Source of the DNA: Datura wrightii
Lineage: Eukaryota > Streptophyta > Magnoliopsida > Solanales > Solanaceae
NCBI GenBank assembly: GCA_035772735.1
Contig: JASDFA010000008.1
Coordinates: 6,740,501 to 6,804,500 of the forward strand
DNA: 64,000 nucleotides
Direction: 5' to 3'
The translations under genes and the position numbers were made by a program. Shown one piece after another: positions 13,400 through 25,242 of this stretch; within the stretch, counting starts at the first letter, position 1, and each line of letters starts with the position of its first letter. Under the pieces are notes generated by a model that worked only from the letters and a program-made list of their open reading frames with translations, made no database searches and was not told the DNA's origin.

Positions 13400-14910
13400 T
13401 AGATGACTTGGTCCACCTATTAGCTTTCTTAAGATCAATTTTTAGCCTTGAAACTTCCAAATCCAATTTTGTTACTTTTTCCTTTTCACAGAAATAATCA
13501 ATTTACAGTGCTAGAGATTAGACTCAACCATTTTAAGATTCTCACTTATTTCTTCCTTTTGAGATGAAGATTCTTTCAGATTTTTACTAGCAGACTCAAG
13601 TTTCATAATTTGTTCCTTCAAAGCACAATTTTTTTATCAATGATATCTTTTCCATTTTTAAGATCAATGAATTTAAATTTTAAACTAAAAAGAGCATTGC
13701 ATAACTGATCTCTATCAAAAGTGACTTCCTGGAGTTTATCCATTGCAGTATGCATCATAGAGATAAGTTTTCTTTTAGATAGAGTATGGATGTTTTCATT
13801 TAGGTCAGAGATTCTTACCTCAGAGTTTTTTTCCTCTTCTTCAAGATCAGAGTCTCCTAGATCCATGAATGCAGTTTCATCAACTTCAATATCAGACTCG
13901 TCAGATTCAGATCCTCAAGCAGCCATCATTGTGTAATTTTCCTTCTCCTTCTTTTTTTCCTTTTCTTTCATTTCTTTTTCAGCTTTCTCCTTCTCAGCCC
14001 TCTCTTTTCTCCACTCAATTTCCTAGAGTGGACAGTCTTTAATCATATGATTAGTTTTGTAGCATTTGTAGCAGCCAGCTAAGGACTTCTCATTGGAACC
14101 TTTTTTGCTACCCGATCCTTTCTTGTCATATTCTTTTTCTTTCTTGAGGAATTTTTAAAATTCTTTGCTAGAAAAGACATGTGCTCATAATCACAATCAG
14201 ACTCATCACTATCACAAGCCTTAAGAGCCAGTGACTTTTCTTTGTTTGAATCATCCTTCTTAGAGTCATCCATGTTCATTTTGTAAGTCTTCGGGTTCCC
14301 TACTAACTCATCAAGCATCATGGTAGAGATGTATTTAGCTTCCTGAATAGAAGTGACCTTGACATCTCATTTTTCTTTAGGAAGGATCCTTAATACCTTG
14401 TCAACGTTTTCTTCAGTGGTGAGTACTTTTCTTAAGAAGGATAGTTCATTTACTAGAGAGGTGTGTCTTGTGATCCATTCTTGCAAAGACTCACTTTCCT
14501 TCATACTGAATGTTTCATATTTAGTAAATAGTATAGCAACTCTGAACTTCTTGACTTGACTTGTTCCTTCATGAGAGTTGATCAAAGCATCCCATATCTG
14601 TTTTGCTGTTGAGCAATTTGAAATTCGATTGTACTCATCAGGACCCAACCCACATACAAAGGTATTCTTTTCTTTGTCATTCTTCTTGAGTGCCATCAAG
14701 CCATCATCAGTAAATTCAGACATTACTTTTAAAACTTCGACTCCATCCATCACCTTCTTTAGGATAACAGGTCCAGTAGTGATCCTATCCCACATCTCAT
14801 AATTTTCGGCTTGAATAAACTTTTTCATGCGAGCCTTCCACCAGATGAAGTGTGATCCGTTGAAAAGAGGTGGTCGAGTCCAATAGGTGGTGCAGAATTC
14901 ATTATGATCT
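13400..14910 (-). pseudogene. Copia gag (UBN2 type, CCHC knuckle)
   Basis: The capsid-like part is at 14,367-14,880 and has the UBN2-family pattern: FIWWKARMKKFIQAENYEMWD, KQIWDALINSHEGT and ESLQEWITRHTSLVNEL. One zinc knuckle of the CX2CX4HX4C type lies at 14,032-14,073 (CYKCYKTNHMIKDC). An acidic and lysine-rich coiled-coil-like tail follows to about 13,400. It is broken by frameshifts near 14,330 and 14,890 and by several stops. Capsid gags of this type package the element RNA. Confidence 0.8.
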
Positions 14911-14937
14911 ATCTTAGGTATTAGCCTTTTAAGATAA

Positions 14938-14952
14938 ACCCTCTCTAATATT
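14938..14952 (-). promoter_or_regulatory. Decayed primer-binding site of the copia element
   Basis: Just inside the 5' LTR the minus strand reads AATATTAGAGAGGG, a weak match to the initiator-methionine tRNA primer-binding site TGGTATCAGAGC common in copia elements. Confidence 0.4.
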
Positions 14953-14955
14953 GAT

Positions 14956-15846
14956 TGTTAGGTTGCATAACCTAAGAATTCGTCTAAAACTTAACAGTTT
15001 GCCTACAAATAAAACAAGTCATCATACATATTTCACTTGAGTGAATAAGAACAGTAATTAAATAAGAAAATAAATTTAGCATGAAAAACACCCGGCTCAA
15101 AAGGTGAAAAACCACGACTTGTACTCCACTGGATTTTCTCCAACTTCACTGACTCCAAGAGCCTCTTCAAACAACAGATTACAACTCTTGTAATCTAAAG
15201 AAATTATAAACTCTAATTCCTAGCTGCTTACACTCCTACCAGTAAAAGGTATTTCCAAACGTCTTCCTAGTAACACTACTTGAAGACAAAATCTTCTTAA
15301 TCCAGTTTATAACTTACTGAAGTAAGAATACATCAATTACAATTCAATGACAAACTTCTAGTATAAGGTTGCTAACTCTAGCTTATCACTTTACTAGAAC
15401 AAGTTTGTCTAACTTCTTCACGCTTAGATTATTGAAAGAATCTCACCCAATTGCAATGCGCTCTTTTCTCTCTTTGTCGGTGTGTATTTTCTTCTGAGAA
15501 GTCATACTTTTATATATACACAACTCTCCAAAGAGTTCTTCTTCCTTCCAATCTCTTTGCGGAAACACCTTTGCCCGCCTTAGAGTTCCACTCTATGTAG
15601 GAGTCTTCCTTCAAGTTAATCTATTGTATTTGTACGTATGGCAATCAAACTCCAACTATCATATTTTAACCATGTGTTTATTTTGCTAAGCTTGTTTGAT
15701 ACAACTTATCCAATCCTTAATTCATGCTCCTTTATTTCTTGAAATTTCCAGCTCCTTAAGTAGTATATTTGATACTTCATTAGAACAGCTTTACTCACCT
15801 GTTTCATCAACATGTTGTTAATTATCAAAACTACATGGGCCCAACA
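14956..15846 (-). repeat. Copia 5' LTR
   Basis: Partner of the LTR at 6,424-7,315. Starts TGTTAGG and ends GGGCCCAACA on the plus strand. Differences between the two LTRs are scattered and include transitions and short indels, so the insertion is not recent. Confidence 0.9.
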
Positions 15847-17391
15847 ATATTTAAATGAATTACAAACCATGTGTGGTTAGTAACAGAAAAGAGCCCAAAT
15901 GAGTAAGAGAGTCTAAGTAATTGAAAAAGAATCAATATGATTTCATCAAGTTAATGTAATTATTTTTAAGTATGCTAATGCCTAAATAGATCCTTCACGC
16001 AATCCACCTGCCCTATGTGTTTACTATTGACTATCCATTTCCCTTGTAGATATTAATGATATGTATCATATGCAGACTTATCCAGTACTGATGATGCATA
16101 TTATATAAAGATCTCATATGACATGTGCTACTATCCAGTATCTACTGATGTGCCTAATAGCAGACTTATCCAGTACTGATAATGTGTATTACATATAAAA
16201 CCCACATGATATATATATGACTATCCAGTGCCTCAAGTGGCTATTGATGACGCATATAACTCGTAGACCCAAAAACTAAAGAATATGTCAATAATTTCAT
16301 GATCCAAAAGTTTTTTTATAGTATGCATAGGCATTTCTACTAGTGTTAGAATTTTATGAAAGGTAACTATCTCAGTTTTATAGATAAATTTATATAGAAT
16401 CTTTGAAAAAGACTTTCTTTCATAAGAAAGAAAATACTTACTATCTTTGGGATCTGATCCTACATCGCTGCTCAAGACTTTAGTGGATAGACTCTATTAC
16501 ATAAGTCAATTCCTAATTTTTATCTCACATCATGAGATAAGTACGTAGTTATTATTGTATCGGCCCAAAACCTCGCTAATTGATCTTTACGGTGCTTCCT
16601 CTATCTCTATCAATTAAAGCCTTATATCCTATTCATAGAAAAAAGTTGCTAGGTATTTTTTTTTCTATTTTGCCTTCTATGAAGTTTCTTTCTTTGCTAC
16701 AGCTGATAAAAATCATTATTTTAGACGATGCATATGTAGAAAGACTATTTGATTGTAGTAGTTAAGAATGGTAAGACATAACATGTGATTTCATAAGATA
16801 TTTTCTAGTATTCATGTGTTTTCACTGGATCAAGTTTGATGTTCCTTTCATTTGAGCTCTATTACTTGTGATCTATTATTCTAACTGGTTTGCATATGAT
16901 TACTATTGTTATGAACTCACATATCTTTTGTTCAGGGGCGTTGTATTCAAAATGCAGGTTTAAATGTATAGAGCAACAGACCATCTCATTAGGTATTTGT
17001 TACACCTCAATTGTTGAGTTAGTGACTTCCACTTCTAACTAGAGTTAGCTTGAGTTTAGCACCCTTCACATGTATCTATGAACAGTTTGGATAGGACAGA
17101 GCCTTATCCCGATAAGTATTACAATTATATAGTCTTCAGATTCTACTTAAGTCTTCATAGATACTGTGTTTATGTTCTCATGTTCTCAACTATTACGTCG
17201 GTGCTTGTAATTCAAGTAAGCTTGATTTCCCTTGTATGTATATGTACTTTCCTTTATCAGAGTTTCTAGTTGTATTATATACACATCCTTTAATATATTA
17301 TGTCATATGTCATGATTCATGGATATAACATGTATGATATGCATTCACAAGATACTTGTCCACGTCACCCAGTCTTGGGGTGTGACTAGTA
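15847..17391 (+). repeat. Decayed gypsy LTR-like remnant
   Basis: No gene is seen. The right end has a gypsy LTR style: a phrase near 17,092 (ATAGGACAGAGCCTTATCCCG) parallels the 'GGTCGG(A)GCCC(T)ATCCCGACC' phrase of the gypsy LTRs, and it closes with TCTTGGGGTGTGAC at about 17,385. Short repeats of 'CTATCCAGTA' with 'TACTGATGATG' occupy 16,080-16,250. The left boundary is not defined. Confidence 0.4.
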
Positions 17392-19270
17392 AATAATCTT
17401 TTATGATTTTATTATAAATATATCTTTATTTTTAATTTATTAATAATTTTTATATTACATGCACTATAACATGTGCGTATATGTTTGTTTTCACTTGTGT
17501 AAATAAATACTAGAGTTTCGATTATTATTACTAATAAAATTAAATTTTTATTTTGCTCATTTACTTTATTATAAAACGCCATTAACGTATATTCTTAATT
17601 AGTATAGTTTTACTTTTATTCGTCTCAAATTTTTTTTTTTTTTTTGTATTGGAGATTTGTTGCATAGATTACAAAAACAAAAATATCATGATTGTAAAAT
17701 GTATAAAATTAAAAAAAATAAAGAAAAGCAAAAAGAGGTTCATATGCAAAGGTAAAATAATTAGTTAGTTAACTAGAATTAAGGGGGGAAATGTCTATTT
17801 CAAAGTTTAGAAAAGAATTTAATCGCTAAGCAAAGTTTAAAGATATAAATGATTTTCACCATTTAATTAATTAATTAAGTTTTTATTTTGCTCTCGCAGT
17901 TCATGCAAGAAGCTCAGGGATACTACGTTTATATCAAATACAAACTAATTTAACATTGCATACTTGGTTTCTTGTCCCTCCTGTTAGTTTTAATATTACA
18001 TGGTTTCTTCATTCATTTTTGAAATAGGGTAAAATAGATATTTGGTGAAATTAAAATGACCTAAGAATGTTACATGCCAATATTAGTAATTAATATTTCG
18101 TGTTGATCAAGATGCACAAAACTCGAGTACCTAGAACTGTACAAATCTTGTTAAGAAATTACTAGTTTGATCGAGCAGAGTACCTAGAATTGTACAAATC
18201 TTGTTAATAAAAAATTAGACATGGATTTGAGCATATGAATAGAAGGAGCGCAAATAATTCAGTGAAGAGGTGCGAGAGATTAACAATAATAGATTTTAAG
18301 AGAGATAAATATAAATTGAGGAAGAATTGGGAAGAGGTAATTAAATATGACATGACACAGCTTCACCTCACGCAGGACTCAAGAATTAGAATAAAACATT
18401 ATTAGGTAGTCTAGTGTTCACTCTTTTATGTGGGTGAACTTCGCTCTAACTAGAATACTTTATTTGCTCCCTCTTCCTCGTATCAATCTCACTAATATTG
18501 TGTTACTATTCCTCTATCCTCGATTTTACTATTATTGTTGCTCTTTTTTGTTTTGATTATCTCTATTAATTTTTGTTGACAATATTTTATTCCTCTTCGG
18601 TTTTTTTTTTCAACATATCTTTCACTCTTATACTTTTCAAATCTATTTTGAAGATACTTTTGTCGAGATAGGGATCTTTTAGAAAATAGTCTCTAACTTA
18701 TACGAGATAAAGAGCCAGTAAATGTAAGTAGTATCATTTAGGTCATATTTGAAATATAAATATAATATGATACTTTAGCGAAGTTTCTTAAGAGAATTAC
18801 TGAATTATACGCTCGTTTTATTGTTGTACATTTTATGCATTTAATAATATTGAAACCCAGTGGGCCCAGTAATCAAATACATGTTGTGTGGAAACACTAA
18901 AATTTTTATATTTTTCGCACATGAATTCGAGATTCTTTATTAAAGAGTAAACCACTAAAGTGCCAGAAATTTCAAAATAACATTAGAATCATCCATAAAA
19001 TGACTTCGTATTTCACTAGTCAAAAGGATATAAAGTTCAGATAACTGAAAATGTTCTCACCATAATTCCATTTCATTGAACGATGATCAACTAAATTATA
19101 GCCTTAAATGTTGGAATTTAATGTCAAATGAAATAAAAAAGAGAACATCAATCAACAACAAAAAATCCTCACAAAAAAACAAGAAGGGGCATAGTTTCAT
19201 AGTTATATACATTGGCTGAAATTAGATGAACGGAGAAAATCTGAACTTAGGAAAGTAGCTTAAATAATGC
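17392..19270. other. AT-rich intergenic, 3' flank of the ENT gene
   Basis: No coding sequence was recognised. It contains long A/T runs (T run at 17,628-17,645) and the direct repeat listed separately. The 3' untranslated region of the ENT gene must begin at 19,270 and run leftwards, but no poly(A) signal could be assigned with confidence. Confidence 0.5.
18125..18207 (+). repeat. 30-bp direct repeat, 53-bp period
   Basis: The 30 bases beginning GAGTACCTAGAA at 18,125 recur at 18,178 with a single difference (ACTG versus ATTG). Short local duplication in AT-rich intergenic DNA. Confidence 0.75.
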
Positions 19271-21963
19271 TTACCAACCTTTGCCTATAAGCCACAACCA
19301 ATCTAGAGTTACACCAGCAAATATGCCTCCTAAAACAAACATGACTAGTAGATTTCCCAAAGTATTTTGCTCTGGTCCCTGTAGGATAAAGCCCAAAAGC
19401 TTCACATTAAATCAATTTTCATAGCAAGAAAGTAGTCATGACTTTGAAGATAATTAATTCGGGAATCAACTAACCTTGTAACCTTTTGGTGCAGAAGTGA
19501 GGACACAGACTGTGAGGTGGCCATTACTTAGCCCCAAAAAGGAAGTTAGCACAATCATCCAACCTTGATCACCATATTTTGCTGCGAAGTAGAAAGCGGG
19601 GACAAGTAGAAGACGCAAAAGAATAACTAGCATGAGTCCTTTTCGTGATTCCAGCCTTAAGCATTTGAATAGTGGGATGTATCTTCCTATGAGATCCCAC
19701 ACATTATACATTGCAATAAGAACAAGTGCATACCTACAAATTACAATGAATTTTAAATAGACACGAATGTAAAAATGAGATAATGCAACTATTAGACCAT
19801 AAATGAGTCATTGCACATTTATGAAGTTAAAAAAATAGCTTCAAGTGAGCGGAGAAATCAACCATGATCCCAAGCTATGAGATCCAGTATCCTCAGACAA
19901 GAATCCAGGGAAAATTGACAATGTTACAGCATATATCATAAACAAATCTATTGCATAGTCTATGTTCTGCAATAACAATTCTTTGTTGTTTAGCCGCTCA
20001 ACATGTTGAGGATCATGCTTATTCTGCAATAAAATTAACACACGATCAACAGTGTTAGAACCATGTTGCTAGCAAGAACACAGGTTATAATGACCAATCG
20101 TTTTATGAAAAAATTGCAATGACCTTTGTTTCTGGACCCTCTTGTTTGTAAACTCCACCTGCAACAAGGTCACTAGCAACTGTCTTTGATCCCTCTGAAG
20201 CTGTTTTTGCATGATAGTACTTCACTATTGGTAGCCTTGGGAAGACAAATGCATATAGGAGGACACAAAGCAGCTCAAAGAGTGTGGATAGGGAAAAAAA
20301 CAAAACTGCAGCAGAGAGTTTCAACAAATTTATTAGTTTTAATGGGGGAGAAAAATGGAATAGCATGTTAAGATATAAAATCATAACAAAAAGATTCCAC
20401 TTGTAAATTGATTTATTGTAGGAAATAAGTAGATCATCTAAAAGTGTACAATAGCCTGAATTTATGGTCATTCAAGGTACTAAGAAATATAGTAAGTAGG
20501 AAATGAGCACAATCCTATGTCATAGTCATTTTGTGGTTGCCTTTAGCAATTAGGATCATTTGCGACAAATAACATAGATAAAAACAAGAATTTAAGCTAT
20601 AGTTATATCAATTCAAGCGGACATAAGCAGAAAACTTTGCACAAATAAAGCAGCAACATGTTATCTAAGAATCACACATACTTGCACCCTTTCGAAGACC
20701 GTCCTGTGAATTGTCAAATGCTGCTTTGGTAATTAACCTTAATGAAGATGTTAGAGCACCAGAGGCAGCCAACCCAGCGAGGAAAGACTGAAAAATTTAT
20801 AGCATAATATGTTTTGTTAACATAAATCAATAGAAGGAACTGAAGGTGAAACAAATTGTAAACAGAGATTAACCTGTAAAAGTTCAGGTAACATGAATGA
20901 AAGGTCTCCAACCATTCCACCTTGAACATGGGCATCTGCAACTCCAAAGGCACCACTAATGATACATATCCCAATAAAAGTTCCTAACCCTTCCTTACCA
21001 AATGTAGCTAAATCCAACTGTTAGTTCATGACATAGAAAATAGAATTAGATCATCCATGCTTATGACAATCTGTTACTTCAGCAATGAACAAAGAGTACA
21101 CTATCGAAATCTGACAGAGAACACAAAATACTTACAACAAGAACTATTAATGTACTGATGAAGAAAAGACTATATCCAAAAATATTTCTTCTCCTGGTAT
21201 TAATTTTCGCCTCATTGTAAGACAATACTGCAAGTGTTCCCAATGCAAATGGTTGATAAATGAGGGTAAGGACCCTTGAAGGGTGGTAATTCTGTGCAAA
21301 GATGCAATATTAGTAGAATTAACCATCAAAGATCTTTTGTTAGGTTACCACAAGTGGAGTCATAAAAATCTAAATGGCACATAGATTACATGAAAATGGA
21401 CCAAAGATAGAAGTAGTAGTACAAAGTACCAAACATTTTATGTATAATTGCATATCAAAATCTTGAAGTAGAAAAAGAGGATTTAGTCCAAAGAATTATC
21501 TTATTTTATATCCTTGTGAATGATTTGCATATTTCACTACACTAAGTTTAGTCCAGTATTACCGTAAACTTGAGAAGGACTTTGAAGCATAAAACAGGTT
21601 AAATGTTCCGCTAAGATCAATCTCAGTAAAAGGAGTAAGGGATTCAACTAATAATGTGTTGGAATAAGTGAATCGTGAATAAATTTCAGGAATAAAGCTC
21701 AATAAGATAGGGCTACAAGTTACCGGAAACAGGTGGACATAATAGTCCTCAATAGTTAACATACTGTTCCAAGAGAAGAGACACCCATTACCCAAAATCC
21801 AACAAACAAGCATTGCAGCATACTTGCCCTGCAAAATTTGTATGGAATTTCATATATAACAATAGAGTAATAATTTTTTAAAGTCACATGTTACAAAATA
21901 CAGTTATATAAAAAAAGAATTACGAACCTCAAGTCCAAGTGGGCCTCTATAACCCTCATCCAT
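19271..21963 (-). CDS. Equilibrative nucleoside transporter (ENT), 9 exons, intact
   Basis: Membrane carrier of the ENT family (SLC29-like), which moves nucleosides across plant membranes. The minus-strand exons are 21,963-21,928; 21,828-21,724; 21,291-21,136; 21,017-20,874; 20,787-20,682; 20,305-20,124; 20,023-19,863; 19,733-19,475 and 19,378-19,271. All eight introns are GT-AG and the phases join without error, giving 418 residues, the usual plant ENT length. The start ATG is followed by a short tail and then GKYAAMLVCWILG, the first membrane segment. Family landmarks: SWNSMLTIEDYY (about residues 32-43), YHPSRV (49-54), SFLAGLAASGALTS, FPRLPIVKYY, and the ENT signature MYNVWDLIGR at residues 305-314, holding the conserved N..D..GR. 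The large hydrophilic loop at about 214-262 precedes the C-terminal membrane block. The paralogue (ENT3-like or another clade) cannot be fixed from one sequence. A candidate acceptor at 21,988 (GCAG before the short leader) suggests a 5' UTR intron. Confidence 0.96.
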
Positions 21964-22014
21964 GGGGAGAGTATTATAGATTGGTTTCTGCAGCTAACGA
22001 CAGACAACATCAAG
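21964..22014 (-). promoter_or_regulatory. ENT 5' leader with candidate UTR-intron acceptor
   Basis: On the minus strand TTAGCTGCAG ends at 21,988, followed by 24 leader bases and the start codon. This looks like a 3' splice site, which would put the promoter and first non-coding exon further right (22-24 kb). The donor could not be located. Confidence 0.35.
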
Positions 22015-22015
22015 C

Positions 22016-23400
22016 ACATAATCATGAACCACTTTGAACAAACAGTGATTATAGCACAAGAAAGCTTTTAAAGTTAGTAATAGTACGGACGCAACCATAG
22101 AACAAAGAACATATATGTGAGAAAACTTTGTTATTTATGAATTGCATTCTGCATTGGATTAAAGAAGGAAACCTCATCCATCAATTAAAAACAGATATTA
22201 GAAGAAACCTAAAAAAGAAAGGAAAGAGAGATATTAGAAGAAACACATATATGTGAGAAAACTTTGTTATTTATGAATTGCATTCTGCATTGGAGTAAAG
22301 AAGGAAACCTCATCCATCAATTAAAAACAGATATTAGAAGAAACCTAAAAAAGAAAGGAAAGAGAGACCCTGGTGGGAATGGCAAATCTAGGAATTTTAA
22401 CAAGAGTTAGGACTTTTAAAAGAATAATCAATTAAAAAAATTAGATTAATGGATTTATAACAACAAATTAAAGCATGGTTAAGAATCAAACTAACACTAT
22501 GTTAATAGTCTTTTATCAAAAAAACAAATATTAAAATGCTAGTGCAAAATATTTAAACAAATATATATATATATAACAAGAAATGGACTAAATATGACTC
22601 TAAAATCAACTAATAAATAAAAAGTCTGCACTGTGATGGGTGGAAGAATATTCATATATAATCTTTTAATCAAAAAAATGGACTAAATATGATTCTAAAA
22701 TCAACTAATGAATTAAAAAGTCTGCACTATAGTGGGTAAGAATATTCATATGTAATCTTTTAACCAAAAAAAAAATAAAGCGTTACTTTTTTGAAAAGTA
22801 AAAAACCACATAATCATGAACAACAAGCAGTGATTATAACATAAGAAACCTTTCAACGTTAGTAATAGTACAAATGCAATCATAGAACAAAATACATGTA
22901 TGTGAATAAACTTTGTTAGTTATGAAATCTATTCTACAGTGGATTAAAGAAGAAAACCTCATCCATCAACCAAAAACAGATATTATAAGAAACCTAAAAA
23001 GGAAAGCAAACAAAACAGATATCCCGGTGGCAGCGATTCCACCGAAAACTCTCATTTATTGAAGCTGAGCATAGTGCGCTTTAGGTGCTGAGCGAGAAAG
23101 GTTTCTTCTTTCTTTTCGATTTATTCACTGATTTGAAACTTAACACTGGATCTAGAAATTTAAATAAGAAGTTTAAGATTTCTAAAAGAATAATCAATAA
23201 AAATATTAGATGAATGAGTTCATAACAACAAATAAAAGTATAGTTAAAATCAAACTAACAATATGTTAATAGTCTTTTATCAGAAAAAAGTTGAAATGCT
23301 AGTAAAATTATTTAAAGAAATGTACACGCACACACATAAAACAAGAACATTCATATAGAATCTTTTAACAACAAATAACAAAGCATTACTTTTTTGAAAA
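22016..23400. repeat. Nested tandem duplications upstream of ENT
   Basis: A large imperfect duplication pairs about 22,016-22,560 with 22,801-23,335 (shared phrases near 22,018/22,806 and 22,415/23,190). Inside it, 22,109-22,244 is repeated almost perfectly at 22,245-22,367 (period 136), and 22,581-22,675 is repeated at 22,676-22,768 (period 95). No gene is seen. The block may lie in a 5' UTR intron or the promoter of ENT. Confidence 0.8.
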
Positions 23401-24725
23401 GGAAAAAAGATACTAGCCAGATCCTATCCCACTTCAAAAGGAAAAAGTACTACCTATACCTTGACTTGACCAGCATTCCTGGAAAATTTTGAACCCCTTC
23501 TAGGTTATGTTAAGAGGTTCAATACATAATATGTATATTTAAATATTAAATTTGATCTGTTATGGAGTTCAGACCCTTTATATCCCCTAGATCCTTCCCT
23601 GCTAGATAGGATAGTTGGGCCGAAGAATGTACGGTACACATCAAAACAAAACAATATGTAGTCGAAGAATAGAGAGAGAAGTTACCTAACCAAAGGAAGG
23701 GTGAAAATTGGTAGAAAAGCATTGGCTTGAGCAAAACAAAGGGTTCCTTGGTTTATTTTATGGTACAACACAATACCAACGTCAGGGCCCTTGGTGTTCC
23801 ATGGCTGGCGAACATGTATTTCTTTTGTTTAAATTACGTGATACGTAACACTTAGTACTAGTAGTATAGCATGAACCTAATAACGTTCTGAAAGCAAATA
23901 AAGCGGATCCGATCTTATTACGCCATCTCCTATTCCCATTCATAAACAAAAAGGTAACTACTTATCCGTATCCATCTTTATAACAAGTCAATCCTTTTAA
24001 ATTCTAACCTTAATTTACTATAAAATAAAATAATACAAGGTATTGAAAATATGCACCTCCTTACTAAAAAGATTGCCTTCAAAATACCAAGGTCAAATTG
24101 ACTAATATTCAATTTGAAGCTGGACATATAATCTTTAATTATTTTTAATTGAAATTACATATTTAAGAACTATATAAAAAAATAACATAAATAATTCAAA
24201 ATATTTTTAAAAATATATTAAAAAATTATAGTGAAATAATTTTCTTTAACTGTCCAATAGTAACTAAAATACTTACACTGAGACAGAGGGAGTAGTGTAT
24301 GTTAATTAGATGTAAAATTGTTGATGTAGGTAAATTTTGCCAATAAAAGCACTACCTTTTATTAACAATTTTAGTTTCTTTAAGAGAAAATTACATAGAA
24401 TATAAAAGCAGGCTTTTAATTACAAGTTCTATCAATACTTTATCTTATTTATTTAAATGATAAATAAATTATAAAAATACCAATATTAATATAAATGGTA
24501 GTTATCACTATTATGCATCTAATACTTAATTATCCCTTATTTGTAGCACAGAGAATTATGAAAAAAGTAGATTTCCGTGTGATATTTTTATTATCAAGAT
24601 CAATGTGTTTTTATCTCTCTTAAAACCAATTTGTTTCCTTCCATAATCTCACTTTTAAATCATAACTCTTCTTCTTCATCAGAAACTAATCTTCTCCTAA
24701 GAAAGAATCTGTTTTATTCAAAGCA
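23401..24725. other. Intergenic, upstream of ENT; no gene seen
   Basis: AT-rich DNA between the duplicated block and the foldback element. No ORF has coding character. A possible Stowaway-like MITE is listed separately. Confidence 0.4.
24053..24294. mobile_element. Possible degenerate Stowaway-like MITE
   Basis: The right end on the minus strand reads TACTCCCTCTGTCTCA, very close to the Stowaway terminal consensus CTCCCTCCGTYYCA. The left end (CACCTCCTTACTAAAAAG at 24,055) is only a weak partner. The interior is AT-rich with short inverted A/T tracts, as in Stowaway MITEs. Confidence 0.3.
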
Positions 24726-25242
24726 TTAGCTCGAAATAGGGTGGGTTTTGAGAAAAATACAATAAATGGGTTTGTCAAATTTTTCATAACCAAAATAGTA
24801 AAAATTCATAGGTAGTGGAGCACCTTTAATGTGCAACTTTCACATTCAAAAACAAATGGACCGTTAACTATATTTACACTGAAGATGCTCTATTAGACAT
24901 GGGCCATTATTTAATATTTAAAACTTTCAAGAAAGGTTCATACTTTCTAAAGCACCTTCAATGTTATTATATTTTCTCTTGGAATCTGAAATTTCCGGCG
25001 AATGTGACTTACCTTTTCTGGCTGGTGTGACTAATGGGAAAGTCTTTGTTGACTTAAAAGGTTCAATCCATTAAGGCACCTTCAACTTTATTTACCAAGA
25101 CCCTTACTGGTATGAGTTTTCTCCATAATAGACCAATCCCCCCTTTTTCATCTTGTTAAGGGCATCTTGGTAAATAAAGTTGAAGGTGCCTTAATGGCAT
25201 GAGCCTTCAAAGTCAACAAAAGCTTTCCCATTAGTCACATCA
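24726..25242. repeat. Foldback element, left arm, loop and inner right arm
   Basis: The left arm (24,726-25,103) is the inverse complement, at high but imperfect identity, of 25,159-25,242 plus 34,653-34,958. The innermost 33 bases (25,068-25,100 and 25,165-25,197) are perfectly complementary, with a loop of about 64 bases. The right arm is interrupted at 25,242 by gypsy element D. Rejoined, the foldback is about 0.8 kb with arms of about 380 bp. It has no coding sequence and could be a foldback or Mutator-type non-autonomous element, or a hairpin-RNA source. Confidence 0.85.

Larger units (their letters stand above)
6424..15846 (-). mobile_element. Complete SIRE-like Ty1/copia element, inactive
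   Basis: A full-length copia retrotransposon on the minus strand, bounded by LTRs of about 890 bp. The outer ends are TGTTGGG and CCCAACA. Order on the minus strand: 5' LTR, decayed initiator-Met-type primer-binding site, gag (UBN2-type with one CCHC knuckle), protease, integrase, reverse transcriptase, RNase H, then an extra ORF, a purine tract and the 3' LTR. Integrase before RT defines copia. The third ORF between RNase H and the 3' LTR is typical of the SIRE/Maximus lineage. Flanking pentamers are ATGTT and ATATT, an imperfect (4 of 5) target-site duplication. Stops, frameshifts and a damaged RT active site show it is dead. Confidence 0.9.

Noticed and set aside
16080..16250. Spaced repeats resembling a small array
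   Set aside because: Repeats of CTATCCAGTA are irregular in spacing and spelling, in a decayed LTR; not a CRISPR array, which is not expected in plant nuclear DNA.
20714..20974. Open frames that read across ENT exons into introns, including 21,147-21,329 and 20,103-20,471
   Set aside because: They are exon sequence extended into introns; splice sites and phase give a single consistent 418-residue protein.
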